Positions 9,394 through 16,717 of a DNA stretch of 64,000 nt are shown here, piece after piece. Source of the DNA: Rhodoferax mekongensis (GTDB lineage: Bacteria; Pseudomonadota; Gammaproteobacteria; Burkholderiales; Burkholderiaceae_C). The notes under the pieces were generated by a model. It worked only from the letters and a program-made list of their open reading frames with translations. It had not been told where the DNA came from and did not search any database. Made by a program: the position numbers and the translations under genes. Every line of letters begins with the position of its first letter. Within the stretch, counting starts at the first letter, position 1. The stretch is taken from the NCBI RefSeq assembly GCF_032191775.1, contig NZ_CP132507.1, positions 3,187,001 to 3,251,000 on the forward strand, read 5' to 3'.

Positions 9394-11130
9394 TTAAAAC
9401 GCCAAGCTCATGTTGAACCCAGCCGAGGTCTCTGCCGTTCTGAAACCAGACGGTTGGTACAGCGGTGCGCCAACAAATACGTCGTACTGCAACTTTCGGA
9501 AGTTGCCTCGCAAGCCGATAACGCCGCCGCTCAGGGCTTTGCCTGCAAGTTGTTCGGCACTCTGGCCATTGACGCCACCGGCGTCGATGCCGATGTACAA
9601 CTCTTGGCCACTGCCTCCCAGCGACCAGGCCAGGTCCTGACTCAAGAGCCAACCGTTGTCGCCCGTCAGGCTGCTTTCTCCATCGAAACCGCGCACGGTG
9701 TAGCGCCCGCCAATGCTAAAACGGTCTTGCGGGGTGAGTGGTGTCTCATTGCCCTGCACCCGCAAGGTGGCCTGGTAGCGCAGTGACTGGGTTAGTAGTT
9801 TGAATGGCTGATTCAGTGTGACATCTGCTACCCACAGATTGAAGCGCGCAGTACCTTGACCAGTGGACTCCTCTGGGGCGTCCAGGGCTGCAAAGTCTCG
9901 GGTTCCACGCTTGTAGGCCAGGTTCGCATCCACGGTGGCGCTTCCCAAGAATTCCTTGTGCCCAAGACCCATTTCCCAGCCACCGACCACGCGACGCTGG
10001 ATTTGCACTTCGGTATCGTCTACATAGTTGTTCGAGTGCCGCTCAAAGGCTTTGAGGTGGACAGTGCTTTTGCGTGTAGCGTCCCGATAGAAGAGGTGTG
10101 AGGCCTTGATTTCGGTATTGCCGCTCGTACCGCTGTAGACGTAGTTTTGGGTGGATCCGGTCACTGTCTGGTGGTAGCGGCTTTCACTCAGGGTGGCGCC
10201 CAGCGTCCAGTAGCCATAGGGCACTGAGTAATGCACGGTGTAGCCCTGTGTGCCGCGTGGGCCGGGATCGCCACCACCGGCATCGTGGTTCTGGGACACA
10301 TAAAAGAGGTCGTTCAACCCCAGCGGGTTGTCCCAAGAGAATGTGGCACTGGTCTGGTAGCGGCCCGTGCTCTTGCCGCCGCTGTCGTCCAATGCCAATG
10401 AAAGTCTTGCCGGAGTAGTGCGCTGGTAGGCAATAACCAGGTCGCTGTGGTCAGGCTGGTCGGCGGGGACGATCTGGATATCGGCGTCCGCAGTAGGCAC
10501 CCGCTTGAGGTTTTCAAGTGCTTGCTCGATGTCACGCAAGTTGAGGATATCGCCCGGTTGAGCCGGTACGGCGGTAGCCAGCGACGTGGACGCTGTGGTG
10601 GTCTGGCCATCTTTGTCTGCAAAGCGAACTGCACGAACACGGCCTGGCACCACAGTTAGCATCAAACTGCCCGTGGATAGATCTTGCGGCTCCGTCAACA
10701 CACGGGTTGTGACAAAGCCTTTAGCTACCAGCGCGTTTTGTGCCCGCTCCAGCAAGATGCCGATGCCTTGGGTGCCCAGACACTTGCGCAGTGGGCTATC
10801 CGCTTTTTGCGTGCCGGACAAACTGTCCAATACCCAACCGAATCGACCAGCGTCTTCACCGCGGAGTTCGAGCTGGCGGATCGGGAAGCATGGGGATTCG
10901 ATGTCTGGCAAGCGCTGCGCACTGGGGCTTTGTGCGTCGGTGCGGACATCGCGGCCGCGCTCCTGCTGCTCCCGCAATTGGGTCTCACGTTCCTGAATGC
11001 GACGCTGCTCTTCAGCGTCGCGCTGGGCATTGGTCAATGTCTGCGCATACAGGTCCAGGGAGGCAGCAAGGAGACAGGAAGCGACCAGCGAATATCTGAC
11101 TTGGCGCGGCCGTATGAAGTCGGTTGGCAT
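9394..11130 (-). CDS. cdiB: TpsB/CdiB (FhaC/ShlB) outer-membrane transporter
   Basis: The 578-residue protein has a signal peptide ending near DLYAQ. A Gln/Arg/Glu-rich alpha-helical segment (ERETQLREQQERGRD) follows, comparable to the plug helix and linker of FhaC. POTRA domains come next, opening CFPIRQLELRGEDAGRF and including VTTRVLTEPQDLSTG, and then a 16-strand-type barrel. The barrel carries the conserved DRFSIGGRYTVRGFDGE segment of the Omp85/TpsB L6 loop region, and the chain ends in FNMSLAF with terminal Phe. It exports the TPS-domain exoprotein across the outer membrane. As the first gene of the minus-strand cluster it probably carries the main promoter upstream. Confidence 0.9.
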   Translation of the reverse strand: MPTDFIRPRQVRYSLVASCLLAASLDLYAQTLTNAQRDAEEQRRIQERETQLREQQERGRDVRTDAQSPSAQRLPDIESPCFPIRQLELRGEDAGRFGWVLDSLSGTQKADSPLRKCLGTQGIGILLERAQNALVAKGFVTTRVLTEPQDLSTGSLMLTVVPGRVRAVRFADKDGQTTTASTSLATAVPAQPGDILNLRDIEQALENLKRVPTADADIQIVPADQPDHSDLVIAYQRTTPARLSLALDDSGGKSTGRYQTSATFSWDNPLGLNDLFYVSQNHDAGGGDPGPRGTQGYTVHYSVPYGYWTLGATLSESRYHQTVTGSTQNYVYSGTSGNTEIKASHLFYRDATRKSTVHLKAFERHSNNYVDDTEVQIQRRVVGGWEMGLGHKEFLGSATVDANLAYKRGTRDFAALDAPEESTGQGTARFNLWVADVTLNQPFKLLTQSLRYQATLRVQGNETPLTPQDRFSIGGRYTVRGFDGESSLTGDNGWLLSQDLAWSLGGSGQELYIGIDAGGVNGQSAEQLAGKALSGGVIGLRGNFRKLQYDVFVGAPLYQPSGFRTAETSAGFNMSLAF

Positions 11131-11247
11131 GTCCGGCGTTTGTGAATGGAGGGGTCAAAAGGCACCCACCAACGACGGAGGACTGCGCAAAAGTGCGCGG
11201 ACTATAGCTGGATGTAGTCCATTCGGACCTCACCCGAAAGAGTGATT

Positions 11248-11276
11248 TTTACAATTTGCTTGTTAAAAATTGTAAA
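11248..11276. promoter_or_regulatory. Inverted repeat upstream of cdiB
   Basis: TTTACAATTT (11248-11257) and AAATTGTAAA (11267-11276) form a perfect 10-bp inverted repeat with a 9-bp spacer in an AT-rich patch about 120 bp upstream of the transporter start. It lies between the two minus-strand genes and is well placed as an operator for the CDI-type operon. It could also be a hairpin. No regulator gene is adjacent. Confidence 0.45.
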
Positions 11277-11302
11277 TAATTTAGACATATGCTCGACATG
11301 CA

Positions 11303-12508
11303 TCAACTGATGTTATAGGCATACAGCCAAGGCACATCCAGCAGCTTTTGGCCCAGCAACTTCATCGACACATCGCGGGCCATGCGCATGGGGCCCCGCA
11401 GGTGAAAAATCTCGCCATTGCGGATGGCGCGGGCTTGCACCCGCGCATTGCGCTGCCAACGTGCCGCAGCGTAGTGGCTGAATCCGGCGGGCATATCGCC
11501 CGCGTGGGATCGCAGTGACAAGCTGAGTTGCTGCGCATCTTCAATGGCCATGCCTGCGCCTTGGGCCAGGTAAGGGCGCATGGGGTGCGCGGCATCGCCC
11601 AGCAGGGCGAGTCGGCCCAGCGCCATGTCTTGCGCGCTGCGCATGGGCGGGCGGTCACTCAGGGCCCAGAGGCGCCAATCGTCTATGGCATGCACCAGGT
11701 CCAGCAAGGGGCCACCGGCATTTGCCAGCCGAACACGCAGCTCGCCCGCGTTGGCACTGTGGTCCCACACCGATGGGTCGCCCACTACCGAACCGTGCAC
11801 GATGACGACCACGTTCAGCCATTCGCCACGGCGCACCGGATATTGCACGGCATGGAAGTGCGGCCCCATCCACGCAGTGACTACCTGCGAGCGAACACCA
11901 GCGGGTAAATCACTCTGCGGCACCATGGCCCGGAATGCCAGATGGCCAGTCACGCGGGGCGCCCCGTCATCTACCAGCTGGCGACGCAGTGCGCTCCACA
12001 CGCCATCGGCACCGAGCACGCCGCTGGCGTCCAGCTCGCGGCCGTCATGGGTGAGCATCTGCACTCGCTCGCCCACCGGGGCCACACTGGCAATCCGGGT
12101 GTTGAGGTCGATGTCGATACCGCCAAGGGACTCCACGGCCTGGCGCAAAAGAGCGTGCAAATCCTGCCTGGCAATGGTGGCGTAGGGTGCGCCATAGACG
12201 GCCAAGGCCCTTTCGCCCAAGGGCAAGGTACCCAGCAATTGACCGCTGAGGGCACTGCGCACTTCCAGCCTGTCCGGGAAAGCAGCGACGTCCGCCACCG
12301 CCTGCTGCAGACCCCAGCCGTGGAGGATGCGGGTCACATTGGGGCCGAGCTGCACGCCGGCGCCTACTTCACCGAATGCGGGAGCCTGCTCGACGAGCCG
12401 CAGGCTTGGGCCTCGCGGGCCGAAAGCCTCGTCCCGACCGCACGCCAACGCCGCTGCCAAGCCGCCTATGCCCCCACCCACGATGACCATGTTGTCTTTC
12501 ATGGGCAT
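11303..12508 (-). CDS. FAD-dependent monooxygenase (aromatic hydroxylase type)
   Basis: This 401-residue flavoprotein belongs to the PHBH/salicylate-hydroxylase group. The FAD-binding GGGIGGLAAAL sits near residue 11, the DG motif appears as LGADGVWSALRR, and the second FAD motif as LLGDAAHPMRPYLAQGAGMA. These are the three signatures of NAD(P)H-dependent class A aromatic hydroxylases such as salicylate 1-hydroxylase and 3-hydroxybenzoate 6-hydroxylase. No ring-cleavage or other catabolic gene is nearby, so the substrate is unknown. ATG codons at 12508 and 12502 are both possible starts. It is divergent from the diguanylate cyclase gene, with 106 bp between them. Confidence 0.85.
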   Translation of the reverse strand: MPMKDNMVIVGGGIGGLAAALACGRDEAFGPRGPSLRLVEQAPAFGEVGAGVQLGPNVTRILHGWGLQQAVADVAAFPDRLEVRSALSGQLLGTLPLGERALAVYGAPYATIARQDLHALLRQAVESLGGIDIDLNTRIASVAPVGERVQMLTHDGRELDASGVLGADGVWSALRRQLVDDGAPRVTGHLAFRAMVPQSDLPAGVRSQVVTAWMGPHFHAVQYPVRRGEWLNVVVIVHGSVVGDPSVWDHSANAGELRVRLANAGGPLLDLVHAIDDWRLWALSDRPPMRSAQDMALGRLALLGDAAHPMRPYLAQGAGMAIEDAQQLSLSLRSHAGDMPAGFSHYAAARWQRNARVQARAIRNGEIFHLRGPMRMARDVSMKLLGQKLLDVPWLYAYNIS

Positions 12509-12614
12509 GGATTCTGCCGTGTTGCCCCCGCGAAAACACTGAGGCAGCGCAAATCACGTGCAGGCGGCTTGCGGCGCTATAGTGGGGTCGTCGTTGAACC
12601 CATCCATAAAAACC

Positions 12615-14069
12615 ATGGCCGGCCAAACTGATTTTGAGTTGCTCTTCGACTCCGCCCCCATCTCCCTTTGGCTGGAAGACTACAGCTTGCTCAAGAAGCT
12701 ATTCGACCAGTGGCGCGCGGAGGGCGTTACCGACCTTGAAGCCCACTTGCACGCGGACCCGCGCCGTGCCCAAGCCTGTGCGGACTGCTATCGGGTACTT
12801 CGCGTCAATCACCAGACCTTGGCAGTATTTGCGGCCCATAGTCAGGAGGAACTGATCAACCGCTTGGGGGAGGTGCTGCGCGGTGACACTTACACCCGCA
12901 TGCTGCCCGAGTTGCTGGCGTTTTGGCAGGGACACTTGCAATTTTCGGGTGTCACCGTCAACTACGGATTGGACGGCAGACGCATCAATGTGCGCATCAA
13001 TATCCGGATCATGGAAGGCCATGAGGACACTTGGAGTCGCGCCATGGTAGCGATTGAAGATGTCACCGAACACACCCAGGCACAGGGCTTACTCGAATCC
13101 AGCGAGCGGTATGCGCGCAACCTGTTTGAGTTTTCCCCCGTTTCTATATGGGTGGAAGATTTCAGCGCTGTCAAAAGTCTGCTGGATGAAGTTCGGTCTT
13201 CGGGCATCAGCGACTTCAAGACCTTTTTGAGCGTGCACCAGGAATTTGTGCACCGCTGCATGGAACGCATCCGGGTACTGGATGTGAACCAGCACACCCT
13301 GCAAATGTTTTCTGCCGGCTCCCGACAGGAACTATTGGGCCAACTCGAGCGCGTATTCCGCGACGAGATGCAGCATTCGTTTGCAGAGCAATTGCTGGAC
13401 TTGTGGAACGGCAAGACTGTTCAAACCCGCGAAGTGATCAACTACTCGCTCAACGGGGAACCGATCAACATCCATATGCAGTTCTCCGTGCTACCGGGCT
13501 ATGAGCAGGATTGGAGCCAAGTGCTGGTCTCGCTGGTGGACATTACCGCCCGCAAAAAGGCTGAGGCCTATCTGGAGTACTTGGGCAAGCACGATGCACT
13601 CACCCAGTTACGCAATCGGGCTTTCTTTGTCGAGGAACTCAACCGCATCTCCCGCAAAGGCCCCTGGCCACTCAGCGTGATGGCCATGGACCTCAATGGG
13701 CTCAAGCATGTGAACGACAACCACGGCCACGCCGCCGGCGACGCCATGCTGCGCCGCACGGGCGAAGTACTGTCCAAGGCCACGGCAGGCCAGGCACTCT
13801 GTGTGGCACGCACCGGGGGAGATGAGTTTGTGATCCTCATGGCAGGCCATGACGAGCGCGCAGCCCAGGCCCTGAAAGAGCGTATTGACTCCATGCTGGA
13901 GATGAACAACCAGTTCTACCCCGGCCAGAAGATCAGCCTGTCCATTGGCGTGGCGAGTTGCCATAGTGCGGCTGAGGTGGAGGAAACCGCCCAACTGGCG
14001 GACCAGCGCATGTACGCCGCCAAGCGACGCTTCTACGAAGAAGCCAAGCTGGAGCGACGCAGCAACTAG
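12615..14069 (+). CDS. PAS-PAS-GGDEF diguanylate cyclase
   Basis: The protein has 484 residues from ATG 12615 (MAGQTDFELLF), preferred to an upstream in-frame start because the first PAS repeat follows directly. Two related PAS-like modules of about 150 residues come in tandem: SAPISLWLEDYSLLKKL and FSPVSIWVEDFSAVKSLL mark equivalent positions. A GGDEF domain follows, with HDALTQLRNR, DLNGLKHVNDNHGHAAGD and an intact RTGGDEF active site near residue 400. The RxxD inhibitory site normally just upstream of GGDEF is absent (AGQALCVARTGGDEF). It should make cyclic di-GMP in the cytoplasm in response to an unknown ligand. No transmembrane segment is seen. Confidence 0.88.
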   Translation: MAGQTDFELLFDSAPISLWLEDYSLLKKLFDQWRAEGVTDLEAHLHADPRRAQACADCYRVLRVNHQTLAVFAAHSQEELINRLGEVLRGDTYTRMLPELLAFWQGHLQFSGVTVNYGLDGRRINVRINIRIMEGHEDTWSRAMVAIEDVTEHTQAQGLLESSERYARNLFEFSPVSIWVEDFSAVKSLLDEVRSSGISDFKTFLSVHQEFVHRCMERIRVLDVNQHTLQMFSAGSRQELLGQLERVFRDEMQHSFAEQLLDLWNGKTVQTREVINYSLNGEPINIHMQFSVLPGYEQDWSQVLVSLVDITARKKAEAYLEYLGKHDALTQLRNRAFFVEELNRISRKGPWPLSVMAMDLNGLKHVNDNHGHAAGDAMLRRTGEVLSKATAGQALCVARTGGDEFVILMAGHDERAAQALKERIDSMLEMNNQFYPGQKISLSIGVASCHSAAEVEETAQLADQRMYAAKRRFYEEAKLERRSN

Positions 14070-14524
14070 GCGATGTGCCCCTGCCCTTTGCGGTGGGTGC
14101 CTTGCAGATGCCCGTGCCCTGCCGGGTTGGGCGCTTGCGTGGAGAGGCCTTCCAGAATGCCGCAATGCTCGGCATCGAGTGCGCCCTGGCACTGTGCACG
14201 CAAGCCCTTGAGCTGTTTTTCCAGGGCCCGCAGCTCGCGAATACGCTGTGCCACATGGCCGATGTGGGCGTCCAGCAAGGCATTCACATCCGCGCAGTTG
14301 TCGCCCGGCGCATCCTGAAACGCCAGCAGTGCGCGGATCTCGTCCAGACTCATGTCCAGGCTGCGGCAGTGGCGGACAAACTGCAGGCGCCGGGTGTGGG
14401 CGTCCGAGTAGTGACGGTAGTTGGCATCAGTGCGGGCGGCAGCGGGCAGCAAGCCCTCGCGCTCGTAGTAGCGGATGGTTTCCACCGGGGTGCAGGTGGC
14501 CTTGGCCAGATCGCCGATTTTCAT
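14066..14524 (-). CDS. cadR: MerR-family Cd/Pb-responsive regulator (CadR/PbrR type)
   Basis: This 152-residue regulator has the MerR winged-helix at the N-terminus (MKIGDLAKATCTPVETIRYY, then YEREGLLP and RHYSDAHTRRLQFVRHCR). Metal-site cysteines are in GDNCADVN and LRAQCQGA, and the C-terminal tail is His-rich (GHGHLQGTHRKGQGHI), as in CadR. It binds the dyad between -35 and -10 of the divergent efflux gene and unwinds that promoter when metal is bound. Its stop overlaps the stop of the diguanylate cyclase by three bases, tail to tail. Cd(II)/Pb(II) is the likely inducer from family resemblance; the exact metal is not proven. Confidence 0.88.
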   Translation of the reverse strand: MKIGDLAKATCTPVETIRYYEREGLLPAAARTDANYRHYSDAHTRRLQFVRHCRSLDMSLDEIRALLAFQDAPGDNCADVNALLDAHIGHVAQRIRELRALEKQLKGLRAQCQGALDAEHCGILEGLSTQAPNPAGHGHLQGTHRKGQGHIA

Positions 14525-14560
14525 GATGTGCCCTGCAATAACCTTGCTGCAGTGTAGCGC

Positions 14561-14591
14561 TTGACCCTGAAGTGGCTACAGGGTTTCCAAT
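14561..14591 (+). promoter_or_regulatory. MerR-type promoter with 19-bp spacer and operator dyad
   Basis: The -35 TTGACC (14561-14566) and -10 TCCAAT (14586-14591) are separated by 19 bp, the over-long spacer typical of MerR-activated promoters. Between them ACCCTG (14564-14569) and CAGGGT (14579-14584) form the dyad, very close to known CadR/PbrR operators (ACCCTATAGTGGCTACAGGG). It drives the efflux gene at 14614. Confidence 0.88.
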
Positions 14592-14613
14592 GGCAACATT
14601 GAAAGGAAACACC

Positions 14614-15231
14614 ATGTCTCACGCTTGCGAACACCACACCCCTGCTGCCCACAGCATTCTTGACTTGCCCCGCTACCGAAGGGTCTTGTGGGCAGCCTTG
14701 TGGATCAATGCGGCCATGTTCGGCGTGGAACTGTTCAGCGGCTGGCACTCGGGCTCGCTATCCCTTTTGGCGGACTCGATTGACTTTGCGGGCGATGCGC
14801 TGAACTACGGCGTATCACTCGCAGTGCTGTCTGCCGCCCTGGCTTGGCGGGCCCGCGCGGCCGTGGTCAAGGCGCTGTGCATGATGGGCTTTGGCGCCCT
14901 GGTATTGGGCCGCGCCATCTGGGGTTTGTACACCGGCACCGTGCCCGATGCCACCACCATGGGCGTGGTCGGCCTGCTGGCATTGGTGGCCAACGTAGCG
15001 GTGGCGTGGATGCTCTATGCCTTTCGCGAGGGCGACGCCAATATGCGCAGCGTGTGGTTGTGCTCACGCAATGACGCGATCGGCAATGTGCTGGTCATGC
15101 TGGCCGCGGCAGGGGTACTCGGTACCGGCAGCGGCTGGCCGGATTTGCTGGTGGCCGCCGGCATGGCTGCGCTGGCCCTGCACGGCGGCTGGCTGGTGAT
15201 GCGCCAGGCCCGCCGGGAGTTGGCGGGCTAA
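14614..15231 (+). CDS. CDF-family metal efflux transporter (short form)
   Basis: The 205-residue membrane protein has five to six hydrophobic helices and a His-containing N-terminus (MSHACEHHTPAAH). The CDF signature lies in TM2: SLLADSIDFAGDALNY, with a DxxxD metal site as in YiiP. The TM5 site reads NDAIGN where zinc transporters usually show HxxxD. The C-terminal cytosolic domain of full-length CDF proteins is missing; the chain ends soon after TM6. ATG 14614 is chosen because it follows a GAAAGGAAA ribosome site and lies 23 bp after the promoter -10. It should export a divalent cation from the cytoplasm under control of the divergent MerR regulator. Confidence 0.8.
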   Translation: MSHACEHHTPAAHSILDLPRYRRVLWAALWINAAMFGVELFSGWHSGSLSLLADSIDFAGDALNYGVSLAVLSAALAWRARAAVVKALCMMGFGALVLGRAIWGLYTGTVPDATTMGVVGLLALVANVAVAWMLYAFREGDANMRSVWLCSRNDAIGNVLVMLAAAGVLGTGSGWPDLLVAAGMAALALHGGWLVMRQARRELAG

Positions 15232-15614
15232 AGCGCCTCGTGCTTGGGCGGTGGCACATAGGCCACCCGGGCATCGCGCACCAGCTGGTGGTTTTCGTCC
15301 GCCCAATTCAGCAACTGCCGCATGGGCTGCATGAAAGACTCGCCCAGCGAAGTCAGTGAGTAATCCACCCGTGGCGGCACCGTCGCATGGGCCGTGCGCA
15401 GCACCAGACCGTCTTGCTCCAGCCGGCGCAGCGTTTGCGAAAGCATGCGCTGGGAAATGTCGCCAATGGCATTTTTGAGCACACTGAAACGCATGGTCTG
15501 GTGATCGTTGAGCATCAGCAACACCAGCATGCTCCAACGGTCGCCCATGCGCTCCAGCACATCACGAATCGGGCAACGTTCGGCCCAGTCAACCTTGGAT
15601 TTGTGGACGGACAT
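15228..15614 (-). CDS. HxlR-family transcriptional regulator (QorR-like)
   Basis: This 128-residue winged-helix regulator has the HxlR hallmark N-terminal cysteine, CPIRDVLERMGDRWSMLVL, followed by RFSVLKNAIGDISQRMLSQT and LRRLEQDGLV. Family members such as QorR, YodB and HypR sense electrophiles or disulfide stress through this cysteine. It is divergent from the QorB-like gene, as ytfH/ytfG are in E. coli, which suggests redox- or quinone-responsive repression of that gene. Its stop overlaps the CDF stop tail to tail. Confidence 0.88.
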   Translation of the reverse strand: MSVHKSKVDWAERCPIRDVLERMGDRWSMLVLLMLNDHQTMRFSVLKNAIGDISQRMLSQTLRRLEQDGLVLRTAHATVPPRVDYSLTSLGESFMQPMRQLLNWADENHQLVRDARVAYVPPPKHEAL

Positions 15615-15649
15615 CGTTTCTCCTTCATGGCCTTGAAAGGCTTTGAACA

Positions 15650-15667
15650 GGTTACTTCAAGGTAACC
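15650..15667. promoter_or_regulatory. Short dyad upstream of the HxlR gene
   Basis: GGTTAC (15650-15655) and GTAACC (15662-15667) form an inverted repeat 36 bp upstream of the regulator start. It may be an autoregulatory operator. The evidence is position and symmetry only. Confidence 0.35.
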
Positions 15668-15734
15668 AGGTGACTTTGCACACCCTACTTGTGCTTGATT
15701 TTCGCATGAGTACCATTCCAATAGCAACGATAAA

Positions 15735-15769
15735 AGTGAATGTTGGTATTTATTAAATACCTATTCACT
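15735..15769. promoter_or_regulatory. Nested palindrome in the hxlR-qorB intergenic region
   Basis: Outer arms AGTGAAT (15735-15741) and ATTCACT (15763-15769) flank inner arms GGTATTT (15745-15751) and AAATACC (15755-15761). This extended dyad sits 43 bp upstream of the qorB-like start. HxlR proteins bind extended dyads as dimers, so this is the best operator candidate for the divergent pair. Confidence 0.6.
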
Positions 15770-15811
15770 CGGGTGCATTCGTTAATTTCCATCGTTATCA
15801 AGGACAAAACC

Positions 15812-16699
15812 ATGAGCTCCAAACTTCTCGTTACCGGCGCATCCGGACACCTCGGCCAGCGCGTCATCCATCATTTGTTGAACACCCTCCAGGTGGCGCC
15901 TGAGCGCATCATTGCCACCAGCCGTAAAGTGGACAGCTTGCAGAATCTGGCGGCTTTGGGCGTGACCGTTCGCGCAGCCGACTTTGACGATGCGGCCTCC
16001 CTGCAAGCCGCGTTTGCGGGGGCACAACGTGTGTTGCTCATCAGCACCGACGCGCTGGACCGCCCCGGCCGCCGCCTGGCACAGCACCAAGCCGCCGTGT
16101 CTGCCGCAGTGAGCGCCGGTGTGCAGCACCTGGCCTACACCTCCATGCCCCTGCCGGACAACTCACCCCTCTTGATCGCCCCTGACCATGCCGGCACGGA
16201 AAAGGCCATTGCCGCTAGCCCCTTGGCCGGTTGGACCATTCTGCGCAACCACTGGTACTTTGAGAACCTGTTCATGTCCTTGCCTTCCGCATTGGCCAGC
16301 GGTCAGTGGTACTCCGCCGCAGGCCAGGGCAAGGTCGCGCACATTGCCCGTGACGACCTGGCCTTGGCGGCTGCCACCGCCCTGCTGAAAGACGAAGGCA
16401 AAAACACCTACACCCTGAGCGGCGCCCAAGCTTTCACGACCGAAGACATCGCTGCTGCCGTGAGCCAAGCCACCGGCAAGGCCTTGCAAGTGGTGCACGT
16501 GCCTCTGGAAGGCCTGATTCAAGGCATGGTGGGCGCCGGCTTCCCCGAGCCATTGGCAGCCGTGTTCGCGTCTTTCGACACCAACACTGCGGCCGGCCGC
16601 GTGGCAGACCTGACTGGCGATTTCCAGAAGCTGAGCGGCAAGACCCCCCTGCCGTTTGCGCAGTGGCTGGAAGCCAACAAGGCCGCCTTCGCTGGCTAA
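15812..16699 (+). CDS. NmrA-like SDR, NAD(P)H:quinone oxidoreductase QorB-type
   Basis: The 295-residue protein starts MSSKLLVTGASGHLGQRVI; GASGHLG is the atypical-SDR nucleotide-binding glycine motif. IIATSRKVDSLQNLAALGVTVR matches the NADP-selecting region of NmrA/QorB proteins, and YTSMPLPDNSPLLIAPDH and ILRNHWYFEN follow as in YtfG/QorB. ATG 15812 is preferred because an upstream ATG would place residues across the operator. It likely reduces quinones or related electrophiles in the cytosol, controlled by the divergent HxlR regulator. Confidence 0.85.
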   Translation: MSSKLLVTGASGHLGQRVIHHLLNTLQVAPERIIATSRKVDSLQNLAALGVTVRAADFDDAASLQAAFAGAQRVLLISTDALDRPGRRLAQHQAAVSAAVSAGVQHLAYTSMPLPDNSPLLIAPDHAGTEKAIAASPLAGWTILRNHWYFENLFMSLPSALASGQWYSAAGQGKVAHIARDDLALAAATALLKDEGKNTYTLSGAQAFTTEDIAAAVSQATGKALQVVHVPLEGLIQGMVGAGFPEPLAAVFASFDTNTAAGRVADLTGDFQKLSGKTPLPFAQWLEANKAAFAG

Positions 16700-16717
16700 A
16701 CCGGAAAGGGGGTGGAC

